Shown: piece by piece, positions 17,299-26,185 of the stretch | Position numbering within the stretch: position 1 is the stretch's first letter | Layout of the letters: each line of letters opens with the position of its first letter | From: Nostoc mirabile CHAB5784 | GTDB taxonomy: Bacteria > Cyanobacteriota > Cyanobacteriia > Cyanobacteriales > Nostocaceae | Assembly (NCBI RefSeq): GCF_020829645.1 | Contig: NZ_JAIVFS010000044.1 | Span: 1 to 64,000, forward strand | Direction: 5' to 3' | DNA: 64,000 bases | Notes under the pieces: generated by a model | What the model was told of the DNA's origin: nothing | The model's database searches: none | The model's input: the letters and a program-made list of their open reading frames with translations, nothing else | Made by a program: the position numbers and the translations under genes

Positions 17299-17986
17299 GG
17301 ATTTTCCAAGCCCTGATTTTTCCGTTAGCTATTTTCATTAATTTAAAGCTATTGAGAATTAGGCTGTGGAAAAAGTCACGTTTTTTCGGGGCTTGAGGAC
17401 TTCCTATGAAAAGAAAATGTATGGGGTTCTCCCCCCTGCTCCCTGCCCCCTGCCCCTTTTCCTCTTTGTGACGCGTAGGCAAGCATTTACCGTAGGCATC
17501 GCCTGCTTAAAAATTCTGTTTCCAACCCCGATTTTCAGCAATATTTTAAGTAAAGAGTGCTTATTGACAAATGGTATCTGACCTTAACCTCTCACGAATG
17601 CCTGTACCCTGCGATGCATTGAACGGCTGGTGAGCGGAGTCGAACCATGTCGAAGTGTTCCCTGTTTCCTCTTAACAAATGCCCAATACCCCATGACATA
17701 AGAATCGTTTGTGCAAACTGAGTGCAAAATCCTCTCATTTGATCAAAATTTACAAATCTTGATGTTTATCGTTACGCGCTCATAAGAAAATGATCATAAC
17801 AAAGCGTATAAAACGCCTAAAAAGCTTGAGCATTTAGGAATTTACAACCTCCATGCTTACTAGAAGCTGGCAATTTGACTTTCAACAAATTAATCCAGCG
17901 ATTTGATTGACCTGGGTGAGCAATCTGAAATTTCTTTATAAATTGAAACAATTTTCTTAAACTTTCGTTAACAGGAGAAACAATTA
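17299..17986. promoter_or_regulatory. upstream region and leader of the cpeC operon
   Basis: About 690 bases without a gene. The first part contains a C-rich heptamer patch (around 17430-17455) and REP-like text (around 17470-17510). The part from about 17700 is AT-rich and should hold the light-colour-controlled promoter of the linker operon. A strong Shine-Dalgarno (AGGAG at 17973-17977) lies ten bases before the cpeC ATG. Confidence 0.5.
17823..17868 (+). promoter_or_regulatory. nested hairpin in the cpeC 5' leader
   Basis: Three successive arms pair: AGCTT (17823) with AAGCT (17864), AGCAT (17829) with ATGCT (17853), and AGG (17836) with CCT (17848). The loop is AATTTACAA. It ends about 118 bases before the cpeC start. 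In Fremyella diplosiphon the Cgi light-colour system acts through the cpeC leader, so this structure is a natural candidate. Function is inferred. Confidence 0.4.
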
Positions 17987-18847
17987 ATGACATTTGGACC
18001 AGCTTCCCGCCTGGGAGTAAGTCTATTTGATGAAACCCCTCCCGTTGAGTGGATGCCAGGTCGCTCACAAGAAGAAGCAGAAACAATCATTCGGGCAGTC
18101 TATCGGCAAGTATTGGGCAATGCCTATGTGATGGAAAGTGAGCGGCTCACTGTGCCCGAATCCCAGTTTAAGCGGGGTGAATTGAGCGTCCGCGAGTTTG
18201 TCAGAGCAGTGGCTAAATCTGAACTCTATCGTTCTCGCTTTTTCACCAGTTGTGCCCGCTACCGGGCGATCGAACTCAACTTCCGCCATCTGCTGGGTCG
18301 TCCACCGCTGGATTTAGAAGAAATGCGGGCACACAGCACCATTCTTGATACTCAAGGGTTTGAAGCTGAGATCGATTCTTATCTCGATAGTGATGAGTAT
18401 CAGTCTATCTTTGGGGAAAACTTTGTGCCTTATATCCGAGGCTACAAAACCGAAGCTCTTCAGAGCATGGTGCAATTTACTCACACCTTCCAATTGGTGC
18501 GGGGTGCTTCTAGCAGCAGCCTAAAGGGTGACCTGTCGGGCAAGGCTCCCAAGCTAAATTCATTAGTAATTCAAGGCACACCCACAGCAGTAATTTCACC
18601 TGCTAGTGCTGGGGCAACCTTCTCTCCACCTCCCACTGGTGCCCGTACTCGTCATGGAGTCGATGCTAGTGCTAGTGGTAAAGTTTACCGCATTGAAGTC
18701 ACAGGTTATCGTGCCAAAACCTTCAATAGTATTTCCAAGTTTCGCCGTTCCAACCAAGTCTTTCTGGTGTCATACGAAAAGCTCTCTCAAGAGTATCAGC
18801 GGATTCACCAGCAGGGCGGTGTGATAGCAAGTATCACTGCTGTATAA
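17987..18847 (+). CDS. cpeC: phycoerythrin-associated rod linker CpeC
   Basis: This 286-residue linker joins phycoerythrin hexamers in the phycobilisome rod. The N-terminal phycobilisome-linker domain (about residues 20-150) contains the family core VYRQVLGNAYVMESERLTV and the RAIELNFRHLLGR segment. The C-terminal CpcD-like domain (about 230-284) contains YRIEVTGYRAKTF and ends in the typical GGVIASITAV. It has a strong AGGAG ribosome site and is the first gene of cpeCDESTR, 41 bases before cpeD. It is slightly longer than CpeD/CpeE because of a Ser/Pro/Ala-rich connector before the last domain. Confidence 0.95.
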   Translation: MTFGPASRLGVSLFDETPPVEWMPGRSQEEAETIIRAVYRQVLGNAYVMESERLTVPESQFKRGELSVREFVRAVAKSELYRSRFFTSCARYRAIELNFRHLLGRPPLDLEEMRAHSTILDTQGFEAEIDSYLDSDEYQSIFGENFVPYIRGYKTEALQSMVQFTHTFQLVRGASSSSLKGDLSGKAPKLNSLVIQGTPTAVISPASAGATFSPPPTGARTRHGVDASASGKVYRIEVTGYRAKTFNSISKFRRSNQVFLVSYEKLSQEYQRIHQQGGVIASITAV

Positions 18848-18888
18848 ATTCAGGTGCAAACTTAAAAAATTGAGGAGCATAAATTTCA

Positions 18889-19638
18889 ATGGCATCCCAG
18901 ACAATTCTTGAACTTTGGCCCTCTAGTGGCTTAGAGGAAGTTGAAAGTATCATCCGTACAGTTTACAAACAAGTTTTAGGCAACCCTCATGTCATGGAGA
19001 GCGAGCGGTTGGTGACAGCAGAATCACAATTGTGCGATCGCTCCATCACCGTGCGGGAATTTGTTCGCGCCGTTGCCAAATCTGATTTTTATCGTACCCG
19101 CTACTTCGAGTCCTGCGCTCCCTACCGTTTTGTAGAACTTAACTTCTTGCACTTGCTTGGTCGGGCACCCCAGGATCAAAGAGAAGTGTCTGAGCATATT
19201 GTTCGCACTGTCGCCGAGGGCTACGATGCTGAAATTGATTCCTACATCAATAGCAGTGAATATCAAGCAGCCTTTGGCGAAAACGTAGTACCCTACTATC
19301 GCGGTAGAAGCAGCGAAGCTAACTCCAAGCAAATAGGCTACAACCGAATGTTTGCTATTGATAGAGGCCCTGCCCAAATTGACAGCTCAGTCAAGTCTGC
19401 ACAATTGGTCTATGCTGTTGCTACCAACAGTGCCAATGTCATTAAAGCCTCTTCGTCTACCGTCATTGGTTCTGGCACCGAAAAACGGTTCAAAATCGTG
19501 GTGACAGGTTCCAAATTCGACAGTCCCCGCCGCATGAGTACTACTGAGTACATTGTTCCAGCTAGTAAAATGACCCCGCAAATTCAGCGGATTAATCGCA
19601 CTTCTGGCAAAATCGTCAGCATTACTGAAATTGTATGA
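18889..19638 (+). CDS. cpeD: phycoerythrin-associated rod linker CpeD
   Basis: This 249-residue rod linker has a phycobilisome-linker domain (about 12-145, with VYKQVLGNPHVMESERLV and RFVELNFLHLLGR) and a C-terminal CpcD-like domain (about 193-248, with RFKIVVTGSKF, ending GKIVSITEIV). TGAGGAG lies just upstream of the ATG. It follows cpeC by 41 bases and precedes cpeE, and the three linkers are clearly paralogous. Confidence 0.95.
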   Translation: MASQTILELWPSSGLEEVESIIRTVYKQVLGNPHVMESERLVTAESQLCDRSITVREFVRAVAKSDFYRTRYFESCAPYRFVELNFLHLLGRAPQDQREVSEHIVRTVAEGYDAEIDSYINSSEYQAAFGENVVPYYRGRSSEANSKQIGYNRMFAIDRGPAQIDSSVKSAQLVYAVATNSANVIKASSSTVIGSGTEKRFKIVVTGSKFDSPRRMSTTEYIVPASKMTPQIQRINRTSGKIVSITEIV

Positions 19639-19924
19639 GAAGTCCTGCTGAAGACAGAATTCAGAATACCCTAACTCTGTCAAATCAGGGCGAAGAGTCA
19701 CGGAAAGAATTTAATATCACACGCGTTTAAAATCGCTTGCTCTAAACCTTTCTTATACGTCCAGGAGCTACAAATCCCCAAGCTGGATTCTGGCTCCAGA
19801 AGGACTGAATTCTTCTTCAGTAACGTTTAGCAGAGTGGGCAATGCCTACCCAAGATGATTAACTTTTTTAATTTACAATTTTTCAAAAAATCACACGAAA
19901 ATCCTAAATTTAGGAGGCATTAAC

Positions 19925-20683
19925 ATGGCACTTTGGATAGAAGCTGAGTCCGTTGAATTACGCCCCAACGCCACCGAGGATGATCTGCAAACCGTGATCC
20001 GAGCAGTGTATCGGCACGTTCTGGGTAATGCTCATGTATTTGAAAACCAACGACTTACCAGTGCAGAGTCTCAATTGCGAAATGGTGACATCACTGTTAC
20101 TGGCTTCGTCAGAGCCGTGGCTCAATCTGATCTATACCGTTCGCTGTTTTTTGAAACTTCCTCTCCCTATCGTTTTATCGAATTAAACTTCAAACATTTG
20201 CTCGGTCGCTCCCCCCAAGATCAGGCTGAAGTGGCGGAACATGTGCAAATTTACAACACCCAGGGCTACGCAGCAGAAATCAACTCCTACATTGATAGCG
20301 ATGAATATATCAGGAGTTTTGGCCAAAATATTGTACCCTCTGCCCGTGGTAATCGTACCCAAGCTGGGGTCAAGAATGTCGGTTTTAACCGTACCTTTGC
20401 ATTGATGCGGGGATTTGCTGCCAATGATTTGGGCAAATCAGCAAAATTGATTAGCGACATTGGCTCTAACCTCGCAACCAAAATTGTTTCCCCCCCTCGT
20501 GGTTCCGGTGCTATCAGCAATACAGGGAAGCGGTTCCGTATCGGTGTCTCCAAAGCCAATTTTGGTCTTCGGATGACTAAAAGCATGGCAACCTTTGACG
20601 TGGGATACAACCAGCTAGCCCAGAAAATTCAGAGCATCCAGAAAACAGGAGGCAAGATTCTTAGTATCACGGAAATAGCTTAA
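19925..20683 (+). CDS. cpeE: phycoerythrin-associated rod linker CpeE
   Basis: This 252-residue rod linker has a phycobilisome-linker domain (about 14-148, VYRHVLGNAHVFENQRLT, RFIELNFKHLLGR) and a C-terminal CpcD-like domain (about 198-251, RFRIGVSKANFG, ending GGKILSITEIA). TTAGGAGGCATTAAC ahead of the ATG is a near-ideal ribosome site. The 286-base gap from cpeD is longer than that between cpeC and cpeD and contains no gene. Confidence 0.95.
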   Translation: MALWIEAESVELRPNATEDDLQTVIRAVYRHVLGNAHVFENQRLTSAESQLRNGDITVTGFVRAVAQSDLYRSLFFETSSPYRFIELNFKHLLGRSPQDQAEVAEHVQIYNTQGYAAEINSYIDSDEYIRSFGQNIVPSARGNRTQAGVKNVGFNRTFALMRGFAANDLGKSAKLISDIGSNLATKIVSPPRGSGAISNTGKRFRIGVSKANFGLRMTKSMATFDVGYNQLAQKIQSIQKTGGKILSITEIA

Positions 20684-20759
20684 CGCTACCAATGGAGAAT
20701 TTCCCAACCTCTAACATTTTGTCAATCGATGATCTATAGAGGTAAATTGGGATATTTAT

Positions 20760-21010
20760 CGATGAAGGCAGGAGGTAGAGGGCAGTTATTGCCATAGCGT
20801 TGCTATGCCGAAGGCGTTGCCTCTCGAACGCGAGTGCGTCTCCCCTTGGGAGAAGAGAAGGCTTTACCTTTACGCTGCGCTATCTGTTTCCTGGCGCGAC
20901 CAGAGAGAGCAAGGGTAAGGGTTTAAGACCCCACTGAACGAAAGTTCAGTGGCTTCAATTCAGGAGGGGTTGAATCCTATAAGTGAATTGCTCCTCCAGT
21001 AAAAACTGCC
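20760..21010. repeat. repeat-rich gap between cpeE and cpeS
   Basis: About 250 bases of dispersed-repeat text (ATGCCGAAGGCGTTGCC, CTCGAACGCGAGTGCGTCTC, GGGAGAAGAGAAGGC) inside the cpeCDESTR gene series. No gene is seen. Related text occurs at about 8650, 11230 and 24430. It could weaken or separate expression of cpeSTR from cpeCDE. Confidence 0.5.
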
Positions 21011-21089
21011 TCCTGCCTTTTTCAACATTTTCCATTGGGACATTCTCCAATCCAAAAGCAAATAGCTAAAAACAGAAACCAAAGAGTTG

Positions 21090-21620
21090 ATGAATATTAC
21101 GGAGTTTGTTGCAAATTCTATTGGGCGTTGGCGATCGCAACGCAGTGCCCATCATTTAGCATTCGGTCACTTTGAAGCCGTACAGTCTGAGATAGATATC
21201 ATTGCTCTCCCAGATAACGATCCGGCAGTAATTGAGTTGTGTAAAGCCTATAACATTGATCCTCAAACAGTTGTTTCTCCCTTTCGGATGAGTTGGGAAG
21301 GCCAATCAGACTGGGATGAAAATGAAATCAAAGGTAGTTGCGTCCTAGTTCCTATCCCCGATCCAACTCATCCCCATCGTGGTAAACTCCTGCGCGATCA
21401 AGGCTATGCCGAAACGATTGCAGCGGCTGGCGATTATTACTTAACAGAAGACAGCACATTCGTGCTAGTCACCGCCTACGAGCGCGCCGCCGCCGAAGAA
21501 AAAATCTGGTTTGTCAACCCCAATGTCCGTTGTCGGGTTTCTCTAATTAAAACCAGTGCTGGTACAGGAGTTGTCACTGCCTCTTTTTCTTCCGAAATCC
21601 GCCAGGATATTCACAAATAA
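21090..21620 (+). CDS. cpeS: phycobilin lyase CpeS
   Basis: This 176-residue S-type chromophore lyase has the lipocalin-like beta-barrel fold and attaches phycoerythrobilin to the Cys-82-type site of phycobiliprotein beta subunits. The N-terminal helix ITEFVANSIGRWRSQRSAHH is the family hallmark, and FVNPNVRCRVSLIKT lies near the C-terminus. I chose the ATG at 21090; a TTG directly before it is the alternative. It follows the rod linkers in the Fremyella-type order cpeCDESTR. Confidence 0.92.
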   Translation: MNITEFVANSIGRWRSQRSAHHLAFGHFEAVQSEIDIIALPDNDPAVIELCKAYNIDPQTVVSPFRMSWEGQSDWDENEIKGSCVLVPIPDPTHPHRGKLLRDQGYAETIAAAGDYYLTEDSTFVLVTAYERAAAEEKIWFVNPNVRCRVSLIKTSAGTGVVTASFSSEIRQDIHK

Positions 21621-21965
21621 ACTAGATCCAAAAATGCCTCCCTAGGCATTTCTAGTCATATATATACAACGTCAAAGCGTGCAGTCTCAATATGAACTGA
21701 CCACGTTAGCTTCGTCATGTCATTAGTGTGTCAATAGACACTTTTGCCATAGGTTAAGGTCAGCCCATTCGGGGAAGTCAAAAGTTAAAAGTTAAAAGTC
21801 ACGCATTCAATAATTTTGAACCCCATAAATAATTTAATTGCTCTGCATCCAAATTATTTTTTGGTCATAATTTTGAATTTTGCGGAAAGTGCGGTCTTGG
21901 GCAAAGCCCAAGAGGAGCAACTTTACAAGACAAATTCTGTATTGTTTATTTATCCTCATCTACTT

Positions 21966-22589
21966 ATGAATTCTTCACCACCACATATTTGCGACAGTAC
22001 ATCAAATCATTTAATCACCCTAGCCCGTTGGATGGCAGGGGATTTCAGCAATTATAAACAGGCATTTGAAAATCCTAAAGATTACGCCCATATTCACGTA
22101 TTATTTCGTCCATTACCGTTTGAATTCTTCTCAGGAATCGGGCTTTATTCAGAACAGGTTTATGACTATGATTTGTGGAGACCTTATAGACAGGGAGTAC
22201 ATCGCTTAGTAGATCGTGGCGATGAGATTTATATCGAAAACTACAGTTTAAAAAATGCCCAATTCTTTGCTGGTGCAGCCCGTGAGTTAAGCATTCTTAG
22301 AACGATCACCCCAGATTGTATCGCACGCAGATATCACTGCTCGATGATTTTCAAACAAGAGGGAGATAGATTTATAGGCGCTGTTGAGCCTGGAAACTTG
22401 TGCTTAATTGAGAAAAATGGCTGCCAGACTTATCTCGATAGTTACGTTGAAATCACACAAACCACTTGGGTAAGTCTAGATAGAGGGCTGGATGTCAATA
22501 CACACGAGCAGGTTTGGGGATCTACCTTTGGCCCTTTGCGGTTTGAAAAGCGGGAGGGTTTTGCCCATGAAGTCCCAAACATCCTATGA
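21966..22589 (+). CDS. cpeT: phycobilin lyase CpeT
   Basis: A CpeT/CpcT-family lyase (207 residues from the ATG at 21966). The family attaches bilin to the Cys-165-type (beta-153) site of beta subunits, and CpeT is assigned to beta-phycoerythrin. The core includes LARWMAGDFSNYKQAF near the N-terminus and VNTHEQVWGSTFGPLRFEK near the end. An in-frame ATG at 21816 would add 50 residues of unrelated text, so the later start is preferred. Its 3' end overlaps the cpeR start by 23 bases. Confidence 0.9.
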   Translation: MNSSPPHICDSTSNHLITLARWMAGDFSNYKQAFENPKDYAHIHVLFRPLPFEFFSGIGLYSEQVYDYDLWRPYRQGVHRLVDRGDEIYIENYSLKNAQFFAGAARELSILRTITPDCIARRYHCSMIFKQEGDRFIGAVEPGNLCLIEKNGCQTYLDSYVEITQTTWVSLDRGLDVNTHEQVWGSTFGPLRFEKREGFAHEVPNIL

Positions 22590-22929
22590 TCTTTCCTTGC
22601 CTAATCTGGCCATTAAAGCGAATATGCTACCCCCAGAAGCGCAGAAAAAAATGCAGTGCTGGATTCGCAGCAGGCATTTAATTTGTTCAGGTCATTTTTT
22701 TGTTTTTGAAACCGTAGATTATAGTGCTATTGAGCGTTTTTCCCAATGTGTGGAAGCGTTAGGAGGCACTATTATTTCGGTTGAACTAATTGACAAAATT
22801 TGGATGGGCGCTCATCGTCAAGTGATTCTGTATCAGGCAAGAGCCAGTTTACATACACCCTGCCACAATTTGAAACAATATTGGATAAAATACGGAGGCT
22901 TTCGCACCCGATTTGATGAGCAGGCGTAA
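22567..22929 (+). CDS. cpeR: phycoerythrin operon activator CpeR
   Basis: This 120-residue protein starts at the ATG at 22567 (MKSQTSYDLSLPN), inside the end of cpeT. A longer frame from 22492 only reads cpeT codons out of frame. The core includes IRSRHLICSGHFFVFETVDY and the C-terminal WIKYGGFRTRFDEQ. In Fremyella diplosiphon CpeR is made in green light from the end of cpeCDESTR and is required for cpeBA transcription. The gene order here supports the same cascade, with cpeBA 2 kb downstream. Confidence 0.9.
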   Translation: MKSQTSYDLSLPNLAIKANMLPPEAQKKMQCWIRSRHLICSGHFFVFETVDYSAIERFSQCVEALGGTIISVELIDKIWMGAHRQVILYQARASLHTPCHNLKQYWIKYGGFRTRFDEQA

Positions 22930-23108
22930 AGTCAGTAAATCGCAAAGTTTTCCTCAAAAGCGATTGAGAAGGTAACTTGGCTTATGTTTAATCTCAATTA
23001 TGAGAATTTTCTACTGTTACTAATGTGATCGCGTAACTCCATCAGCGCCTTACACGTTTCAAAAAACGCCCGTTCTACTTTGGGCTTTCCTATCCGTCGA
23101 ACTTACGT

Positions 23109-23455
23109 TAATGAATCCCAGACTGTACGCGCCACAGACTGGCGTAAATTCCATCCATCGCCAGTAACTCCTCGTGCTTACCCTGCTCAACAATTTGACC
23201 GTCATTCATCACATATATGCAATGACTCTGACGAATTGTAGAAAGACGGTAAGCGATTCTCTTTCAGAGAGGCTTCGCCAACGCGATCGTAGTCCGATTT
23301 TGGGTAATCATAGCCAGCGATTTCTGAATAACCGCTTCCGTTTCATTATCCACCGCAGAGGTCGCCTCATCCAAAATCAGAACTGGTGGGTCTTTGAGAA
23401 TAGCACGAGCGATGCCTGCGGCGGGCTACGCCTACGCAATTCTTTGTCGTTGCTG
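23109..23455 (-). pseudogene. decayed ABC exporter ATPase domain
   Basis: The minus strand encodes fragments IARAILKDPPVLILDEATSA, AVIQKSLAMITQNRTT and YRLSTIRQSHCIYVMNDGQI. It then reads EEL...DGIYASLWRVQSGIH and stops at 23109-23111. This is the Walker B to C-terminus part of an exporter much like the intact one at 293-2104. Two repeat insertions break it. The N-terminal transporter is missing, replaced by an IS4-like remnant from about 23460. Confidence 0.75.
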
Positions 23456-23492
23456 TGCCCTTACCGCGTGGTCTATTTACCTGAAAATAGCT

Positions 23493-23820
23493 GTAAGTGT
23501 TGTGCATCTCAAAAATTTTTCGTTGGTGTGTCCTGATATACAAAATAATGACGTGCTGAAAGCCATCTTGATGGCTATACCAGCTGTGGCTATCGAAGAG
23601 GCGATTGATCGCTAACACCCAAACGGAAGAGGAACGCAAGCGCTCATTACCAGCACAATTGGTAGTCAGCACAATCAAAGGTTGTAGAACTAGCAACAGC
23701 TTTTGATCTGTTGCAGGCATCGAAAAGGCACTCTTGTTGTTACTTTGCCAACTAACGCAGGTACTTCCCGATGTGGTCAATAATTTGGCACTCGACATCT
23801 CCACCCACACTTACCACCAA
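23493..23820 (+). pseudogene. decayed IS4-family transposase, N-terminal part (copy 1)
   Basis: The plus strand encodes VVHLKNFSLVCPDIQNND and LKAILMAIPAVAIEEAIDR, a stop, then TQTEEERKRSLPAQLVV. A later part reads QVLPDVVNNLALDIST. This is the N-terminal domain of an IS4-type transposase (AIPAxxIEQAI... EERxRxLPAxLVV). It carries frameshifts and stops. A related remnant in the same direction lies at 28920-29110. Confidence 0.6.
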
Positions 23821-24104
23821 TTGGTAGAGGACTCAAAGCTCTGAAAAAGTGTAGATTTGTTACAAGAACTCTGGAAAAGGGAGAAACAGGACAAGTGCGA
23901 TCGCCTGCGGGCGACAGCACTTGTGTGTACACCATAGGTTACCTGCTCCAAAGGCGTTTGTTGACCAACGCCAATGAGTAGCATCATCTGGATTTATTCG
24001 CCACTATCTAAAACTGTCCACTTGTCAAGTATGTGTAACTTTTGTTAACCTTAATCTAGGGAATATATAAAGCTAATATTGCGAAACACTGGAGAGTAAA
24101 AACT

Positions 24105-24272
24105 ATGGATATCCCGATGGAGCTTAACTTAGAGCAGAAATTCAACCTCAAACTTTACGAAGAGCAAATTAAGGGGTTAAACCAAGAAGAATCTCACAAA
24201 TTGCTTTTAGAGGTGCTGCGGCAGTTAATGGTCAAAGACAATATGATCAAGCATCTTCTCAAGCAGGCTTAA
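24105..24272 (+). CDS. nblA: phycobilisome degradation protein NblA
   Basis: A 55-residue acidic/helical protein beginning MDIPMELNLEQKFNLKLYE and ending in KDNMIKHLLKQA. NblA proteins share the PxELxLEQxFxL start and the RQLMVKDNxxKxLLK end. They form a dimer that binds phycobiliproteins and ClpC to direct phycobilisome proteolysis on nitrogen or sulfur starvation. GGAGAG lies about eight bases upstream. It lies 0.74 kb upstream of cpeBA and reads the same way, like nblAI of Tolypothrix PCC 7601 as I recall it. Confidence 0.9.
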   Translation: MDIPMELNLEQKFNLKLYEEQIKGLNQEESHKLLLEVLRQLMVKDNMIKHLLKQA

Positions 24273-24345
24273 CTAACTGGGGATGTTTGAATCTATCCCA
24301 CTAATAATATTTGTGCTACAAAGCTTAAGCTTATTGAGAATTTAA

Positions 24346-24659
24346 TAGGACTTACGCACAGGTAACGGAAAATCGTAGACGCAAAGCGGTGAAGCAGCGC
24401 GGTATTGGGGATTTCCCCCATGAGCGACTGCTGTTAGCGCAGCGAAAGCGTTCGCGAGTGCGTCTCGTAGAGAGGTACGAGCGTCACCCGGAGGGCTTGC
24501 CCTCCGGCTACCACAGAGGCACAAAGAAGCCAGTGCGCTCTTGCGGTTTCCCGACTTGTACCCCTACGGGTATCTTGCTACGCTCTTAGCGTTAAGGCAG
24601 GGTAGCAACTGGCGCGACACGGAAGAATAAGAGTTTGAGAGGTATTTTGCGTAAGAACT
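24346..24659. mobile_element. MITE-like repeat with TAGGACTTACGCA ends (copy A)
   Basis: The left end TAGGACTTACGCA followed by CAGGTAACGGAAAA matches in reverse the right end of the repeat at 60783-60920. The right end (GTTTGAGAGGTATTTTGCGT) matches in reverse the left part of that copy. About 170 bases of extra GC-rich repeat text, with a perfect palindrome CCGGAGGGC/GCCCTCCGG at 24488-24507, are inserted in the middle. It has no coding capacity and lies between nblA and the cpeBA promoter. Confidence 0.6.
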
Positions 24660-24846
24660 GTTTAAAACGAAAAATTAAGGTTTTCAAGCAAATTTTACGA
24701 AAAGAAGTAGGGATTTTTAGAATAATGGGATAGGTTCATAAAAATGGGCATGAGGCATTGAGTGTTTGGTGTTTGGCATTTGTCAATGTTATTTCCCTCT
24801 GCTTCATCTTCTTCATCCCCCTAATCCTCAAAGCGTACCCTGAGTT

Positions 24847-24873
24847 CCCCAGTCAGACCAATCCTGACTGGGG
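24847..24873. promoter_or_regulatory. 10-bp perfect hairpin upstream of cpeBA
   Basis: CCCCAGTCAG and CTGACTGGGG pair around a seven-base loop, followed by ATTGTTTGTT. It may end transcription coming from the nblA side, or it may be a protein-binding or leader element of cpeBA. It ends 135 bases before the cpeB ATG. Confidence 0.55.
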
Positions 24874-24878
24874 ATTGT

Positions 24879-24894
24879 TTGTTAAGGATTATTA
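24879..24894 (+). promoter_or_regulatory. RcaA-type direct repeat in the cpeBA promoter
   Basis: TTGTTA-AGGA-TTATTA matches the TTGTTA-N4-TTGTTA direct repeat reported (from memory) as the binding site of RcaA upstream of cpeBA in Calothrix PCC 7601, with one mismatch. It lies 115 bases ahead of the cpeB start, immediately after the hairpin at 24847-24873. Confidence 0.5.
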
Positions 24895-25008
24895 CTTAGT
24901 TTCTCATAACTGAGACTAAGATAGGTGTCATCTTTTATGTTCTATATTGTCTTGTTCAGAGAACAGGCAATCAAGTTTCAGAGAAAACCAATTTTTAAGG
25001 AGAGCGAA

Positions 25009-25563
25009 ATGCTTGACGCTTTTTCTAGAGCTGTAGTTTCAGCAGATGCCAGCACTTCTAGCGTATCTGATATTGCTGCCCTCAGAGCCTTCGTTGCTAA
25101 TGGTAACAGACGTTTGGATGCTGTAAATGCGATCGCTAGCAACGCTAGCTGCATCGTCTCTGATTCTGTTGCTGGAATGATCTGCGAAAACCAAGGTTTG
25201 ATCCAAGCTGGTGGTAACTGCTATCCTAACCGTCGCATGGCTGCTTGTCTGCGCGATGCTGAAATCATCTTACGCTATGTAACCTACGCTTTATTAGCTG
25301 GTGACGCTTCAGTTCTAGATGATCGTTGTTTGAACGGTTTGAAAGAAACTTATGCAGCTCTTGGCGTACCCACCACCTCTACCGTGCGTGCCGTTCAAAT
25401 CATGAAGGCGTGTGCAGCTGCTCACATTCAAGATAACCCCAGTGAGGCTCGTGCTGGTGCCAAATTGCGTAAGATGGGTTCTCCTGTCGTAGAAGATCGT
25501 TGCGCTAGCCTAGTTGCTGAATCTTCCAGCTACTTTGATCGCGTAATTTCTGCTCTGAGCTAA
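25009..25563 (+). CDS. cpeB: C-phycoerythrin beta subunit
   Basis: This 184-residue phycobiliprotein beta chain carries phycoerythrobilins. The attachment cysteines are all present: Cys48 and Cys59 (the doubly linked bilin), Cys80 (the Cys-82-type site in RRMAACLRDAE) and Cys165 (VEDRCASLVAE). TTAAGGAGAGCGAA before the ATG at 25009 fixes the start; an upstream in-frame ATG at 24925 would add 28 residues of non-homologous text. It is co-transcribed with cpeA 80 bases downstream. Codon use is strongly biased, as expected of a highly expressed gene. Confidence 0.97.
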   Translation: MLDAFSRAVVSADASTSSVSDIAALRAFVANGNRRLDAVNAIASNASCIVSDSVAGMICENQGLIQAGGNCYPNRRMAACLRDAEIILRYVTYALLAGDASVLDDRCLNGLKETYAALGVPTTSTVRAVQIMKACAAAHIQDNPSEARAGAKLRKMGSPVVEDRCASLVAESSSYFDRVISALS

Positions 25564-25643
25564 GGAACTTGCAATTTGCAATTCACTCAACAGATTGACA
25601 TCCAACACAGTTTAAATTAAAAGCCTTTTGGGAGATTTAAGAA

Positions 25644-26138
25644 ATGAAATCAGTTGTTACCACTGTTATTGCATCTGCTGATGCCGCAGGTCGTTTCCCC
25701 AGCACCTCTGATTTAGAATCAGTACAAGGTTCTATCCAACGTGCAGCTGCTCGTTTGGAAGCTGCTGAAAAGCTAGCTAACAACATCGATGCAGTTGCAA
25801 CCGAAGCTTACAACGCTTCTATCAAGAAATATCCTTACTTGAACAACGCTGGTGAAGCTAATTCCACCGATACCTTCAAGTCCAAGTGTGCTCGTGACAT
25901 TAAACACTATCTGCGGCTCATTCAGTACAGCTTGGTAGTTGGTGGTACTGGCCCATTGGATGAGTGGGGTATTGCTGGACAACGTGAAGTTTATCGCGCT
26001 TTAGGCTTGCCCACCGCTCCTTACGTTGAAGCTTTAAGCTTTGCTCGTAACCGTGGTTGTGCGCCTCGTGATATGTCTGCTCAAGCATTGACTGAGTACA
26101 ATGCTTTACTAGACTACGCTATTAACTCTCTCTCCTAG
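25644..26138 (+). CDS. cpeA: C-phycoerythrin alpha subunit
   Basis: This 164-residue alpha chain has its two bilin-binding cysteines, Cys82 (TFKSKCARDIKHY) and Cys139 (RNRGCAPRDMS). The N-terminus MKSVVTTVIASADAAGRFPS is typical. GGGAGATTTAAGAA precedes the ATG. It forms the alpha-beta monomer with CpeB and assembles into hexamers held by CpeC/D/E. A long hairpin follows the gene. Confidence 0.97.
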   Translation: MKSVVTTVIASADAAGRFPSTSDLESVQGSIQRAAARLEAAEKLANNIDAVATEAYNASIKKYPYLNNAGEANSTDTFKSKCARDIKHYLRLIQYSLVVGGTGPLDEWGIAGQREVYRALGLPTAPYVEALSFARNRGCAPRDMSAQALTEYNALLDYAINSLS

Positions 26139-26185
26139 TTAGTTGCCAAACTTGTCATTTGGTGGCGAGGTTACATTGTGACCCT

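Noticed and set aside
21816..21965. 50-residue N-terminal extension of CpeT
   Set aside because: The text before the ATG at 21966 does not look like CpeT family sequence; the shorter form fits the family length.
22492..22566. Upstream start of the cpeR frame
   Set aside because: This part lies in cpeT codons out of frame; MKSQTSYDLSLPN at 22567 is the expected start.
24925..25008. 28-residue N-terminal extension of CpeB
   Set aside because: The strong ribosome site and family N-terminus (MLDAFSRAVVSAD) place the start at 25009.
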